Source: Mesocentrotus franciscanus
Taxonomy: Eukaryota > Echinodermata > Echinoidea > Camarodonta > Strongylocentrotidae
Reading direction: 5' to 3'
Length of the DNA stretch: 64,000 bases
Assembly (NCBI GenBank): GCA_037976565.1
Contig: CP137668.1
Coordinates: 35,602,088-35,666,087 of the forward strand
The notes below the pieces were generated by a model. The model was not told where the DNA came from. It did no database searches and saw only the letters and a program-made list of their open reading frames with translations. Positions 27,541 through 41,512 of this stretch are shown one piece after another. Each line of letters begins with the position of its first letter. Position 1 is the first letter of the stretch. The position numbers and the translations under genes were made by a program.

Positions 27541-27665
27541 TAGAGAGTGATAGTAACAGCGTTAAATGTAGTGATGGTGATAGTGATAGTGGTTATAGTA
27601 ATGGTGATGGTGATATTTATAGTAATAGCGATAGTGATATTGATTATAGTGATAGTGATAGTTTA
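27541..27665. repeat. GTGATA minisatellite
   Basis: Imperfect runs of GATAGTGATAGT with variants (GATGGTGATAG, TAATAGCGATAG) over about 125 bp. Confidence 0.8.
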
Positions 27666-28794
27666 CTTGTCCATGGTCCATCTTTATATTTCATGAGGAT
27701 ATATTTATATCCTGAATCGTAACCATGCATCTATAACAAGTATGTAGTTCCACTATGCCGCATAAACTTAATCCTTTAGCAACTCGTCCAAAAACAAATC
27801 GGCAAAACGAACTCGATTTCCACCTTAATTCACGCAATCTCACAGTAACAAGTGTCTAGTGTCGATGAAATGGCGAAAGTGGGCTTCGTTGAGATTAACG
27901 GACGATATATTGGGAGAACTGTCTATTCATTAATCACTTCGTATCGCTTGAACTCATTCTGACTATTATTTTGTATGAAATATGCAACCCGAAACGGGCA
28001 TTTATGAAGCTAATTTGTAGTTTTGTAATGCCCTAACTCCTTTCTATAAAAAAAAAATTGTCTGATTGTTAGCTTATTGTCCGGAGCATATTTTGACGAA
28101 TGGTTGACACTACCTTTAAGCTGTTCTTGTTCCTTGAAAGTCAGTAGGTGTGATGAATAGAACAGCGATCCGGAAACTTTGTAGTCAGACAGGTGCATTG
28201 CTCACGCCGATAAAGTTTATAAACTTGGGATATTTGTTACAATAGCATGTCGGCCCTTACCGCCACCCCTCTCTCACCCCAAAGGGGCTTTTAATGAACC
28301 CCTGCCACGCCGGGATGCACACCAATGGGCGCATGAAGAAGGGAGACGGGCCAATATCGGAAAGGAATGCAGAAAAGTTGATATGATCATAATGATGGAG
28401 CCAGCAATTTTCTCTATGAGTTAGCACACCCGGTGTGGAAGCTATGCGTGTGAAAAATCTGGAATCGTGCTCTAAATACCTTTCACGCTATGATAGTGAA
28501 TCTAATTACGGCTTCCCAACACAAACAGAATGTTATGGGACAAATTAAAGTCATTGTTGGTTGAGAGTGCACAGTTTTTGCGAGATCTGAGCATTACAAT
28601 GCAAAATCTACGCAGCGCTGCAGAAAATGCTTAGAAAGGATTATGAGACCTTCATTTATAGATGAGCACGTTCTAGCAAAACCGTGATGGTAATAATAAC
28701 AATAGCTGCATTTAATTCCCACATATATCCATCCAAGGGGGTGTTCAATGTGCTTACAAAGTATTACCCTAGCTTTAGCCTAGCTGCTCTTAGG

Positions 28795-28960
28795 CACCGA
28801 AAGCGTTGGGGAATCCCTTCCTACTAGGTACAGTTTACTACACCTGGGTTGAGAGTGGCAAAGGTAGAATGATGTCTTGCCATCATAAGACATTAGTATT
28901 ACGAATGGAACTTTAACCATTTGATCCATAGTCCAGCGACGTATCCACACCTCTACGGAT
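28795..28960 (-). mobile_element. Diverged tRNA-derived SINE
   Basis: On the minus strand GAGGTGTGGATACGTCGC then TGGACTATGGATC, and the body TTTGCCACTCTCAACCCAGG, match the element at 41390-41512. An AATAATAACAATAGCTGC stretch at about 28691 may be its 3' tail. Confidence 0.5.
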
Positions 28961-29476
28961 TGCACAGAAAATTAACTTTTCCATACCCCCATAGACATGA
29001 TAGACATATCCAATCAAAAACAAATAATTACATAAATACTGGCTGACTGGTCCCGTCTCCTTTTGCTTTTACGAACTCTAAAGTAGGCTCTGCACTACTT
29101 TTAAATGTTGGATTTTCACCTGTCTGACTTAAATAGTCGTTTCAATTCATGCTGAAAACTTTGTTAACCTCTTCGTATGACGTCAAGGCTATGACTGCGC
29201 AATTTTAGAAAACAACATTTTCCTTCTCAAAACGGTGTCTTTATGCTACCTGATATTTACCCCAGGATGACATTGTCTATTTGGGAAACAAATGCATAAT
29301 GCGACAAAGGATTTAACTCCGTACTGAAACACCAGAAGGAGAGAAGCTGTAGTGGAGGATAAACGTAACTACTGCCCCTTTCCCAAGCAAATTGTGTCTT
29401 ATTTTAGTTTTGAGTCCTTTAAACCATTTTCTCTTTTTGGGGTGTTTTTGTCACTTCAGATACATATAGTATTAGT

Positions 29477-29479
29477 TCC

Positions 29480-29511
<32 letters not shown>

Positions 29512-29535
29512 TTCTCTACCGTTCCCTCTTTCTCT
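29477..29535. repeat. CT-rich microsatellite
   Basis: A CT run followed by imperfect pyrimidine repeats. Confidence 0.85.
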
Positions 29536-32500
29536 TAAAAGTTTTGAACCTTTGAAACGTTTAATCGCTTATAATGCTACACTGGTTCAGCATATACTTA
29601 ACGAAGAAATTGGGATCCTCAAACATTTGCTTTCAAAAATCTATGTGAAGTTTATGCTTCCTCCATCCTTCCACCTAAAAATTTCGCTTTCTACTTTTAA
29701 AATCTATTTCAATCTACATCTCGATCTTTTCCCTTTTTATTAAGTCGCATGCCACCACCTTTGTCCACCTAAATAAAAATCATGGCCCTTTAAGCTGTGG
29801 TTCTTTGCGATCCTGCTGCTTCTTTAAACCGACCAACCGGTGTTTTTCAATGATAACATATTGCTTTCTGGTGGTTCCTTTGGTGTCTAACCTAATCCTA
29901 TTTGTATGTCTTCGTGGGCAAGAACCCGTGAAGAAAGCTTCAAAAGAGAAGTCTGTGAGCCGCGAATTACTGGCAAATAAAGACAACAAATAATTTTACT
30001 GGTTTACCTATGCCATGCACGGAGAGATTATTGGAGTACACGCTGGATTAAATTCTTAGAGGTTAGTTCCTCTCTAAAATTGGACAGAAAACGTCTAGGA
30101 AACGTGAACGTATAGTGCTTACATTCTGTGCTGCATTCAAGAATGTGACCATGGCCGTCCATGTACCTTGGATACGTGAACATTGTGGATTATTATTAGC
30201 TTTTGTTCGTAATAAAATATATCGTCACTATAGCTAGTAATGACATTCTTGAATTTTACCCTTTTTATTATGGAATGAATCTTCAGTTGTGGATAATAAT
30301 GAAATCCTGTCACGGGAAATTAACCGAAACAGGTGTCATCAAGACGTCAATGCTGGGTTCATGGAATATAATAATGAACTAGAATCAAATCTTTTCATGA
30401 AGTGAATGAAATCACATATCATGTCCCCTCGCTTCTCATCAAAATTCCACATAAATGCATTCATATTGTAGGAGGGGTGCAAGTATACCCATTGTTGATG
30501 CGTGTCAAGGATAGAGATTATTTCAAATTGCCTCCCAACGAATAAAAAACCAGAGTTTCCAAAGTAACAGCGGGGTGGCATAATTGACAATGCATCGAAC
30601 CACATCAAGGTTTGGTTCATATTAGCATTACCACCTCTTGAATCGTATTCAGAGGTAAGAAAATACGTGAAATAGTAAAAGAAAATTTTTGATTTATGTT
30701 ATGATGGTATTGCCAACAAATTATTCTTGTGGCGTCATAATACAAGGTGTGGTATCCTTGAAGGTACAAAAAAGTGCTGTCTAAATCAAAAAACAAATCG
30801 TGTGAAAAAATGACAAATTTATCTCCTTAAAGTAATGAAAACCCATCAAATATTCAGCCAGAGAAAAATGTGTGTATTAATATGTTGATTTTTTTTTTGT
30901 CTGAGAGATAGTATGCATTTGTCGATATCTTGTAAAAACATGTCTGTTGTACTTCATGGAGGTATAAAGTAATACATTGTGTTACGTAACGGAATATATT
31001 GAATACATTTTGAACAAGTTGGCTTGCTCACAATGTATCTGTTCTGGATGGATTTGCACATACCCCATGCATATGTATTTACCCACTGATTTGTGTTGTA
31101 ATTGATCTTTCTTTCGAACGCAAATATGCAATAAAACTAATTCTTTCCCTTATATATTTTTGGGGTATTAAGGTCTTTTCGAGGAACTGTTGGGTACCAT
31201 TACTCTAAAAGAAGCCCTTCGTGTCCTTTTTACCTATTAGAAATGAAAATAGTTTCGACGATCAACAAAATGTTTGTCTATTTACTTTATTCTATGATCC
31301 TCTTCGCGATTACATCTCAATTCTGTTATTTGAAAGAACGCTTCTCTGTATAAGACCTTCGCATATTTAACCTCATACAAATAGCCTACATATCCTTCTT
31401 TCTGGTTCTCGAACTCACAAAACAAGCTACATCCATGCTCAAATTGGGGATTTAGAGGGAAGAATAAATTTGACCCACCTCAAGGTGGAATAAAGGTGTC
31501 CTATAAATGTTACTATCAGATTGTCAAAAAGTTCAGATAGTACAGAGAAGTACAGTTACCTCGTTTCTAACGCCATCACCCTCGTATAGCCCGAGGTTCT
31601 GTATCAAGAGTATTAATGATATAAACCCTTTAACGAGCCCAACATAATATTGGCCATTGAATCTCAATCAGAAAATTACAAATTGTCATTTTCGTTCAAT
31701 CAAATATCGGTGCAATTTGTTGCAAACGATTTCGTCAATTGTGATCCAAGAGCTTGTGCCTTTGGCGGTTTACGTGGCGCGATATTCTGTTGGTGTTAAA
31801 GGTACAGAGATCGGATTGTGAAGACTTGCAAGACTAGCTAAAAATAAAGTACGTGTTTATAACCCTCGCTTGAAAGTACTAAAATTGCTAATGTCAAATG
31901 AGAACCTGCAAGTTTGTAAACGATATTTGTCTTTAAAAGTGAAACAAAATGAATAGAAGATATCCCGAAACGCACTACCATACATAATGAATGCACAGAA
32001 TAACATACTGTGCACTTCATAATGTCTAAATTCATAATCCTTTAAATTTTGATTTCTCATATATTTTCTAGAGTAATTGAATCAAGAAATAAGAAACGGT
32101 TTGTCGATTCATATGGATATAGTTTCCACATTGTAGCCATCTGTTTCTTTACCGTCATAATGTTCTACAGACTTTCCAAGTTTCAGTTGTAAGACTGAAA
32201 TTATTTGTGAGTTTCCAAGATATATCTTCTAATCGGCTAATTAAAAGGAATTAGCAAAACCTTAACCTTCCTTTAAATCAGTCGGTGAATAAGCACGGAA
32301 GAAATTTTGACCTAAAAAAGAAAACTGTACGGTGACACATTTCAGGTGTACCAAATTCAAGCAATTACATCAAGAGAGCCAGACAGAGGCATTATAAAAT
32401 CAAATTATTTGATGTGTCACATGCATGGACCGTGTCACTTGTGCTTTGTTCGACTTTGAAATAAGGGGTACTTTAAAGAAAAGAATGGATTCTGGTAAAG

Positions 32501-33029
32501 GTGAAGAATAATTTTCGAGCTTTTCCTTTCTTTTTATGTAAGTATGGAAGATATCATAGAAGAAAATTAATGGCCCCTGAAAAAGATGGCTCTTCAAATG
32601 CCCTCCTTTGGAGATATAATAAGAAGTAGCTGAAATGTTTGGACCAAGCTTTCATGCAACACGTGTGTGTAGTCCCATATATACATTTGTGCGTCCAGTG
32701 AATGTGACTTTAAGCAAGGCTGCGTTAAATGTCTTTTAATTTTGTTGATTCCAACACCTTGCAATATACAGGTATACACCAATCCTTATGTGCTATATAA
32801 GCAACATTTCGCATTGTTTCTATACAGTTTCTTTTACAAGGCAATCACAGTCATGATCAGAACTCAACTTTAACTTTAAACGGTTATGGTGGGAAGTCGT
32901 TAGAATATGATTTTGAAATGAACAGGTCGATAAAGTTGTTGAATTAGTTTGCTTCTGGCTATCGGAGTCGCCTGGCCGAACAGCTAACGAACCACGACCG
33001 TCATCCTTAAAAAGAGTCACATGCAGAGA

Positions 33030-33470
33030 GCAGGTGAAGAGGGGGATGGGGTGGAAGTGGGGGAGAGAGGGTGAAGAGAAAAGAGTGAGGGAGAAAGGGG
33101 AGAGGGTGGGGAGAGAGGGTGGGAGATATATGAGCGCGAGGGAGAGAGAGTGGAGAGGAGGCAGAGGGATGGCGAGAGTCGGAGATAGAGAAGAAAAAAA
33201 GAGATGAGAAGAGAGGGAGAGTAACAAAATAAAAAAGATGACAAGAGAGAGAGAGAGAGGAAAAAAAAGGGAGAAGGGAGAGGAGGCAGAATGGTAGTTA
33301 GAGTCAGAGAGAGAAATTGAGAGATGAGAGAGAGAGCGGGGAGGTGATATAGTTATTAAACAATTTTAAAAGAGAGAGTGAGAGGGGAAGATTGAGTGAT
33401 AGTCTAAGAAAGAGGGAGGGAGAAGAGCATAGCAGAGCGAGAGAGAGAGAGAGAGAGAGAGAGACGGGGG
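33030..33470. repeat. 440-bp polypurine (GA-rich) tract
   Basis: Nearly all purine on the + strand, built of GAGAGA, GGGAGAG and GGTGGGGAGAG units and ending in a pure (GA)n run at about 33439-33462. Open frames read on the other strand here are low-complexity artefacts. Confidence 0.85.
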
Positions 33471-35239
33471 TAAGGGCTAAGTTCCGGTGCCCAGAAATAA
33501 GACTATTGTCATGATTCTGAAACTAACAGCATGTCCCACGTTGAGTGAACCGAACGCAGTTGTGACAATTGACATTCTTTATCTCTGAACACTTGTTTGT
33601 CTGCGGATTTTTATTTTCTTGGTCGAAAATATTTTGCATAGCAATTTCCTCTCCGCAAATATGGCAAATAATCAAAATTCCGATAGCGCATTAAACCACC
33701 AGACAGTTAACCATTCTCTGAATCTAAAAGGTGCGTTTAAAAGTTATACCCCTGATGCTGTTTTTCTCGCCTCCTCTTTGTAACCATCATTAAAAAGGAG
33801 ACCACGTAATTACCGTTTGTCCCACCAAATACCCCAAATTTCCTTTTTAAATCCCGATATTACCAAATATTTATCAATCATTGACAAATAGTTTGCAATG
33901 CTAAGCTCGTTTCTTTTCAAACCTGTACCATTCTGCGCCTTACGTATTTTAAATGTAAAGTGTACATGTTAAGAATTTGCAAAATGCACTTTGTAGAAGT
34001 TTGTCTCATAGGTTTGGAAAGTAAATTCTTCTAAAGTTTGATAGGCCACATAATTGGTAGCTTGGAGGGACATATTGTAATGAATTAAGATGTACATTTT
34101 ATTTGAGAATAGCACATTTTCATTATTTGAAAGGGGGGTTATTAACTGTGTAAGGCATCCTTTCTCACATGCAAAGAGGAATCATCATAGGTGGAAAGGG
34201 GCACTTTGGTATTGACAAGACCATTGATGTGAAACGCTGCGCCCCTGCCCCGGCATGATAACACCGTCTCTGTGCGCGTGTAGGAGAAATCGTTCATTCT
34301 CCTAACTTCCAAACCTTTCCAAATAGACATGATAACAATGATAATAGATAATGGACAGAAACTTGTTACAATACATGCCACTACCCCAGATTTGGGCCAT
34401 GGAAATGTATATCGTTTAGGGTTGGCAGGTTGCAGACTATTGTTTATTAAATAGTTGAGTAGTCTCTGATGATTTTGCATTTTTTAGGACCAATAGTAAC
34501 TGATTCACAATAGCCTCAATGGTTTCCCCCATTCTTTTTTTTTTTGGGGGACGGGGGAAGATCTGCAGAAATTCTTTGAACAAAAAATTAGGTTCTGAAT
34601 TTTGAGGGACACTTTTTGGTTAGGCACGTGTTCCTAGGGATACGCCACGCTATACGTGTATTTTGCAGTGGAATCTAGGTTTCATTCATATATATTCATT
34701 CACTTGTTTTAATTGATAGTGACAGATTGCTATCATTTTTAACGAAATAAAATAGGCGTCAGCAAATTAGCGTTTGGACCCCTTTAAAAAACACCCCTTA
34801 AAATGGTATTATCCCGGGAAATTGGGATCGATTCTTTGGAAACGCCCACGTTCAAGGGATCAACAAGGGAAAATATAATGTTTAAAAAATGCAAAAGTGC
34901 ATAGTACTTTACTGAGCTATTGCGAAAGAAAGCTTGCGTTGTTCGTGATGGTTTTGGTGCCACAAAATTACCATACAATAGTTTTGGTGTTTGTGGTTTG
35001 TGTTGACATCGTTACACAGAATATTTACATGTAGTTACATTTCAATGTTCGTTTCTTACAAATAGTTTTATTTCTTACAAATAAAGCTTCCAAAAAATGT
35101 AAGACGATGCCTGCTTGTGAACTGTATGTCCGAATACTGCGTGCTTTTAACGCTAAAGAATTTCAATGACATTTACTAATACTGCTTTCACTACCTATTT
35201 TGTTCGTGAGTTCTCAGTGTTCTGGGTGAAAGCAGGAGG
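33471..35239. other. Non-coding stretch
   Basis: AT-rich. A 112-codon minus-strand frame (34142-34480) has one hydrophobic segment but no known domain. Nothing else seen. Confidence 0.4.
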
Positions 35240-35521
35240 ATGGATGGGTACCTGCATGTACCCCTTTCATCTTCTTGGGGACAATTTCGGAAACGGGATA
35301 AATCATCGGCTGTTGATTCAGCGAACCATAATGACATCGACCAATCTCTCTGGACAGGTCCCTCTGGGATCGTTGTCGATTTCATGGATGGTCACTCACC
35401 TGATCCGGCAATCATTGACCACGACATCAAGGCTGTGAGCAGACGGTTCATGGACGATCAACAAATCCCGCTACTCTCTCTTCTTCCCTCTCTCATCGTA
35501 GTTAGGGGGATAGAGACGTAA
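35240..35521 (+). other. Unidentified open frame
   Basis: 93 codons with a protein-like middle (WTGPSGIVVDFMDGHSPDPA, then IIDHDIKAVSRRFMDD). GAAAGCAG just upstream (about 35230) could serve as an acceptor; no convincing donor was seen. No domain recognised. Confidence 0.15.
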
Positions 35522-35662
35522 TTTGTCCTCATTCCCAATTTTTTCTGTCTCTATCTTCTTCTTTTGCTCCTTATTTCCTCTCTACATATTAATTCAACCT
35601 TCTCTTCTCAACATGCTTAAATCAAGTCGTCTCTACAACGGTAGCTTTCATCTCCTTGATCA

Positions 35663-35857
35663 AAAGTGGCGTAGCATCGAATGGCCCAATATGGGGGAAG
35701 ATGAAAGGAGAGAAAGAGAAGAGAGAGAGGAAAAGGAACTAGAAAATGAGATGACGAGACCCTTCTCCAACCTTCCTCATAATCGTTGGCTTTTCAAAAA
35801 GACAAAATGCCCCCCGATGCCAGTGCCCCTTCAATGGCTGGACCCACATACGCCACA
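35663..35857. mobile_element. Possible further CAGTGGCGTA-type element fragment
   Basis: AGTGGCGTAG near 35665 and ATACGCCAC near 35850 form opposed termini like the hAT-type elements elsewhere in the window. No flanking duplication could be read, so this is tentative. Confidence 0.3.
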
Positions 35858-35859
35858 TA

Positions 35860-36070
35860 TCTCCACATTCATATTCTCTACCCCCTCCTTTCTCTCTCTC
35901 TCTCTCTCTCTCTTCACCCTCCATTTTTTAACCCTGCCCCTTTGGCTGCCCTCCGCCAAGAAACCGGGGGGTAGTGATCAGCTAGGCGACCTCAACCCGC
36001 ACCCCCTCTCTCTTTCTCCCTCCCTCTCTCTTTCTCTCTTTCTTTTTTTCCTCTCACTTTCTCGTTCTCT
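35860..36070. repeat. Pyrimidine-rich tract with (CT)n runs
   Basis: Pure CT at about 35888-35912 and further CT/CTTT blocks to 36070. It creates a spurious long open frame rich in serine and leucine. Confidence 0.8.
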
Positions 36071-36789
36071 TTATCCCACTCCTTCATCCGTTAATTTCAT
36101 TTTCTGTTTCGACTTCTTTGTTAATATTTACGAACATTCTGTTGTTTTATTGATACCCCTTTCTACTGTATATAGCACAATGTTCATGTTGTCGGTACTA
36201 CGGATGTTTTTAATATTGCCTTATTTTACCTTTTTAAAACTTTCTCATAGAACAAACCTTTTAATAGAACAAACATTTTACCAACCAACAATGATTCAGG
36301 ACAAAATCATGGGGCAGGCCAATAGTATCAAGTTCACAGCCAACTAACCGCTTCAGACACCAGCGGAAGAAGCTTGTTGGAGAATTTTCCCTAACTCAAT
36401 AAAACCAACTCCTACACCTGTCTCTGTCTTCATCTCATTAGTCATGGTTGCTAGGATACCAGTCCTAAAAACTCCATACATCTAAACAAAATGTTATGAA
36501 CGGTATTTTTTACTTTCCACAATATATTTCACAAACAGTAATGATGAATAACAATTTTTCTAGCAAATAACAGCTTTATGTATTGATGAATCGATTCTCG
36601 TCTATACTTCGCGATGATTTTAAAAGGGTAAATTTCCTCTTGATGCAATATTAGTCTAATATTAATAAACCAATAAGGGACAATAATATACATCATCTTA
36701 CTTTCATTGCATCCTTAGTGGAAGAAAATCATTTTTTTTTTTCATTTTGTTGTTGATTTCAGAATAATGCTTCTCTTTAATTATCTCTA

Positions 36790-36795
36790 TATTCA

Positions 36796-36827
<32 letters not shown>

Positions 36828-36960
36828 CCTCTCTATCTTTTCTCTCTCTTTCTCCCTCTGTCCCCCTCTCTTCCTCCTCTCTTTATATCTCTCTCCATCT
36901 CCTCATTCACATTTTTCTCCCCCCCCCCCTCTAATTCATTCACCCTATCCTCCTTGTCAT
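36790..36960. repeat. Polypyrimidine tract
   Basis: (CT)n at about 36796-36818 followed by CTCC/CTTT units and a C-homopolymer near 36920. Confidence 0.85.
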
Positions 36961-39008
36961 TTTTTTTGCGTGTCTCAATAAAATGCCACTTCACCTGATG
37001 ATAATCTGCATACCTTTGTCCCAACATTCGTTTTCCAACCCCAGACTGTAAGATCCGACATCAAATGGTCAGACAATCGGTCAAGTTTATGGTGTCGTTT
37101 ATTAAAATTACCCTAATAAATCATGGTCCCGAAATATAATCATAGCAATATACCCGTTGTATTAGAAAATGTAAACGAATGCCGGCGATTAAAATGTTAC
37201 GACAGCGCCCATGACGTGCCCAAGACGTTTGGTGCCATTTCTCGACGCCACTATAGATATACTTTATAAATGTTTTATGAAAATTGCTTACAGGAGGTTT
37301 CAGAAAAAGTCACGTTTGAAAGGGATTCGATGAAATAGTTCCGTATCGAAACAAAGATATTGCAATCAAACTCGGCAAAGTAAACCTTATTTATTTCCCT
37401 AATTCATTGCAACTTCTCTTCCTGAGTGATGTACTCTTTACCCATCTCTCCTTAAAAAAGGAGAAAAATAATTGGTATAGCGATTTGTAATGGGCATTTC
37501 GATGGCTTCATCTAGTTATCTTTAGATTATAAATAATCACACAGCTCAAATTATTCGGAGATGATAAATATTGAAAATAATAGAGGAAAAGAAACAAACT
37601 AATAAATTCTTTAGTTCTGGTTCTGGCAATCCTCAGGGTGTAACGGATTATTAGACAGCATATACACTTTATAGCAGACACTGTTTTGTGTGTGTGAGGG
37701 TGTCCGGAGACAATTTCAAAGATATATTGATCTGAGATGGCTTTCACAGCCAGGGTGGAAAATTGATTTATGTCTATAATTCATTAAATCTTAGTTTTTG
37801 ACACATAATTGCATACTAACGATGTCTAGCACGTCTAGGTCATGGTCATATTAATTTTGATCGGAATTTTCCTATCTTTATGTGACGGATTTCGGCCTCC
37901 GTCTGACACTTATCGTCATCCTAAACGTTCTATCTGGCTACAAGTGTATCGTGGTGTTTATTTTCAACAAACCCAAATTTGGAAAGTAAAACAAAACATG
38001 CTTAAACGATAAGGTGTCAGACTGGTAAATAATCATGAACTGGGGACAACATTTCGTATGGCTCTATTGACCTGTGTAGTACTCTGCCTAGGTGAAAAAT
38101 GATCATCATCACGAAGCGCAATGCATTTTTGAAAACGAATTTTCGTTTTTAAATCTTGTAATTTGAAAACTTTTCTCTGATGATCCACAATTGATACCCT
38201 TCACATAGGCCTACCTCACACAAGATAGTTTTAAAATGTTTTGTTTTTTATGAAATAAAGCTCCATGTCGGGCAATTCGAATGATTGATCCCTCTACATC
38301 CAGCCCATACCATCAGTACAGAATGACTTCGCAATCAGATCATCCGTCTTTGCATGGGTATCATACACACCGTGTCTCTACACATTGATCATATATAATT
38401 GGGAGTATTTAGAGAATCAAAGAGATCCGCGTGGGGTACATTCATAATGGATTTATTGCGGAATGCTCGTATCATCACGTTAAATACCCTGTACACCAAT
38501 CAATGACAATGCGAACCGCGGCCTTGAGTATGGCATTGTCAGTGATTAAGTAAATAATTCCCCATTTCTATACAAGAGTTTTAGAATGTTTTTTGACGAG
38601 TTCAAACCACTCAACCTCCATCTGGGCCCTCCTCGAGTTGAAAGTCGGGTCACGGGAGTCGAATTGATGATACCACTGGCGCCTCCAATTTTGGTCAACA
38701 AAATCATAAATGAGATTAATTACCCCCCACAAAACCAACGCCTCATAATTCCAAGAGCCTTGGTGATCACTTGGTAATTGATGTTAGCCAAAGATGCGGG
38801 TCAGTGTTGAATGGGATGCAGCTAAATAGGGGGCAGCCCATTTTTCCCCCCTACATCCTCACACCCTTTTAGGACAACTGCGCTATAAAACATGAACGGA
38901 GAAGCGGTCGGGGAGCTGAATGGCTCCTCGTTCAAACCAAATCAGTATTAGTACTTAAAAATTCAGCTAAAATAAAGTTACACTCACGTCTACTAGTCCT
39001 CTTGGGAT

Positions 39009-39190
39009 TGTGGGTGGTTAGTTGCTTTTACCTGACCATGTGTACCATAGGACCGATGGCTTTAAGACCTCTCCGAGAGACCTGGCAATGAAGATTAATG
39101 CCAAACCAAAGGGCACCAGCGCATCGACTTGGTTTCGAACCCGGATCTCCCGGTTACGAGACCACTTCTCCACCACTGAGCCATCGCGCC
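39009..39190 (-). mobile_element. tRNA-derived SINE, copy A
   Basis: On the minus strand the head is GGCGCGATGGCTCAGTGG, followed by GTGGTCTCGTAACC and the B box GGGTTCGAAACC, then AAGTCGATGCGC and a body with GGCATTAATCTTCATTGCC. It aligns along its length with 58815-59024. Confidence 0.75.
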
Positions 39191-41389
39191 TTCCCGGGTC
39201 ACATATTAAGCTCGCAAAAAAGTTGTCAGAAGTTAAAAGAAACCGATATTTTAGTCACGTGGGCTGTCGGTCTTGTGGGCCTTCGGTCTCGTGTGCTGCA
39301 GCCCCTAATGATGATTATACCTTTAAAAAACCTTTATTATCTGAATAAGTCTACTGGGATGTCCCCTCAGTGAGCGCCCTTGGACGAGACCATAAATTTA
39401 AACTACTGATAGTTTAGAAATAAAGGCTTGCATCCTTACATGCTGCCATAACTGCAATACTGTACCCGGTCCTCTATCCCCATATCATTCCAGCAGTTCA
39501 TGGAAATTCCAAATTTCTTTAATGCTCAGAAAAAAATATATCCTAAACTAGATCATGAGCTCAGTTGCTTAGCAACCTCAAGCTTGCCCCTCAAAAATCG
39601 GTGTCAAAATTCAAACATGAAATATGACGATTGTTAATTTACACCAGACGGATAGGTCATGAGTATAGACTCGAGTATTGTATCAGAAAACTCCAGGAAC
39701 TTAAAACAACGTCTAGATATTAGGATGTACATACTTCGATGTATTATGTTTTGTATTTTTGAGCGCATTCAACAAAAAAATAAAGCAATCTGGTTGTTAA
39801 CACTTCGTTATTGATTTGGGGCGATTCCACACGAGATGAATCCTCATTTCTTTGAGGATTTAACCTCCTTGAGTCGTAGACCCCCTTCCATATTGGAGAT
39901 TTCTGAAGAAGACGATTTCGTATTTTTCGAGCTGTTTTGCTTATTTGGAAATTGGTCGGCTTACTTGTCGGCAAATTTCCGATAAAATGGACCTGCGACG
40001 CCCCTGATAATGAGCTGGTTCAGCATTTTCAATTATTATGAATTATAATGAGGAAGATCATTAGGAAAGTTAATGAAGAAGAATTTTGATAGACTTTTTG
40101 AAATATTGAATAAAATATCCCCTAGTATTCCCTAAGAAAATTAACAAATTTGACAAAGAGAATCTCACAAACAAATTACTGCAACTGACCCCGAAAGTCA
40201 TCGATTACAAAAAGCTATTCTTAATATATAGGCTATGTATTGTTGTCTACTGCGGCTGTGTCTTTATTGGCTTTTTGTGCAAAATTGGTGCCAGACTTAA
40301 AGCTATCATATCGGCGGCGTCGCCCCCCCCCCCCAAAAAAAAAAAAAAGTTCACTAAAATTGCAGATTATTGAGGGTAGATAGCGGCTTTCAGTGAGTTT
40401 TCCAGTGTTGGAATCATATCATTAGTTCATAGTTTCAATAACAACTCACGTTAACTGCACGATGTTGATTACTGTTATGTCAGGTAAGAATCGGGTCAGT
40501 TTTACTGCCATCACAAGCGTCAATATACGATTACACGATACCTCTTTACAGAGCGCTTAGTGCTTAAAATAAATGATACAGGTCTATTTCATAGATAAAG
40601 CATGACTAAATTAACGGAAGAACGTGTAGTTATTTGACCAATTGATTTTCAGTTTAGCTTGTTTGCTTACTATCAACTAAACTCTCAGAGATTACAGGAA
40701 ATAATTAGGATTACTTAACCACGAATAGAAACACAGAAAGGACCAACAGGAAAAGAAATGAGGGAGGGACACCAAGATCTATACCCTCATTATAGCAACA
40801 AGAAAAATCGAACTAAATCCATTTGTTTTCTCTTCGGCGGTTGTACATGGATCCATATCAATTTACCAGGAGACGGGAGTAAGACAATAATAGTTTTAGT
40901 CTTTCTTTCAACCTGTTCCATGGTGTCACGGTTGTGGATTTTCAAAAGGATGACCCTTCAAAGAGCGATGAGTGAGCGGCTTCACGCTCTATAAAAGAAT
41001 ATTATTTGGAGGATAGAAGCATATCCGGTCATTTTGTTGGTCTTTCATGACGAGGGGATGAGTTGGATTGTCCAAGGTTTTGGGGGAAAATGATGAAACC
41101 TGACTAAGCGGACCCTTTAGAACTTGGAACTTGTGATTACGAAAATATCTAACCTTGCAAATTTAAAATACATATGTAGGCCTTTCTAAGTTCATGACTA
41201 GAACTATTTCCATGTATTTTTTGTCTTACGGCCCTACCCGACAAGTCCAATTCACTTATTAACCTATATAATAAAAATAGTAATTATGTCTTCTTCGATT
41301 GGGTAGCCTTATCAGTAGACCGATTCAATTATGTTCTCCCTGCATGTGGACCATGCATTCAATACTACTACCATTTCTTCCAACTGGGT

Positions 41390-41512
41390 TCCCCAATACT
41401 TCACCTGGGTAGAGACTGGCAAATATCAGATTAATGTCTAGCCAAAGGACACTCGTGTCGTGTGTGAGCTTCATAGTCCAGTGACTTATCCTCTAGACCA
41501 CGAAACCTCACG
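41390..41512 (-). mobile_element. Diverged tRNA-derived SINE
   Basis: Minus-strand head GAGGTTTCGTGGTCTAGAGG then ATAAGTCACTGGACTATG. The body (TTTGGCTAGACATTAATCTG, then TTTGCCAGTCTCTACCCAGG) is shared with 28795-28960 and loosely with the SINEs at 39009 and 58815. The B box is degenerate. Confidence 0.55.

Larger units (their letters stand above)
23080..33029. other. Non-coding stretch
   Basis: Holds a diverged local duplication (about 24247-24320 and 24427-24500, sharing GCATGAA...AAGA(A/G)CAATCATGG and GGATGTACA), the GTGATA minisatellite, a CT repeat and the SINE at 28795. A GC-rich island at about 28250-28370 stands out. No coding exon could be supported. Confidence 0.45.

Noticed and set aside
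32820..33244. 135- and 75-codon minus-strand frames rich in serine, leucine and proline
   Set aside because: Translation of the polypurine tract.
35523..36347. 274-codon open frame on the + strand, the longest in the window
   Set aside because: Much of it is translated CT microsatellite (runs of SLSLSL) and GA repeat, and it crosses a possible transposon fragment. No domain and no balanced composition.
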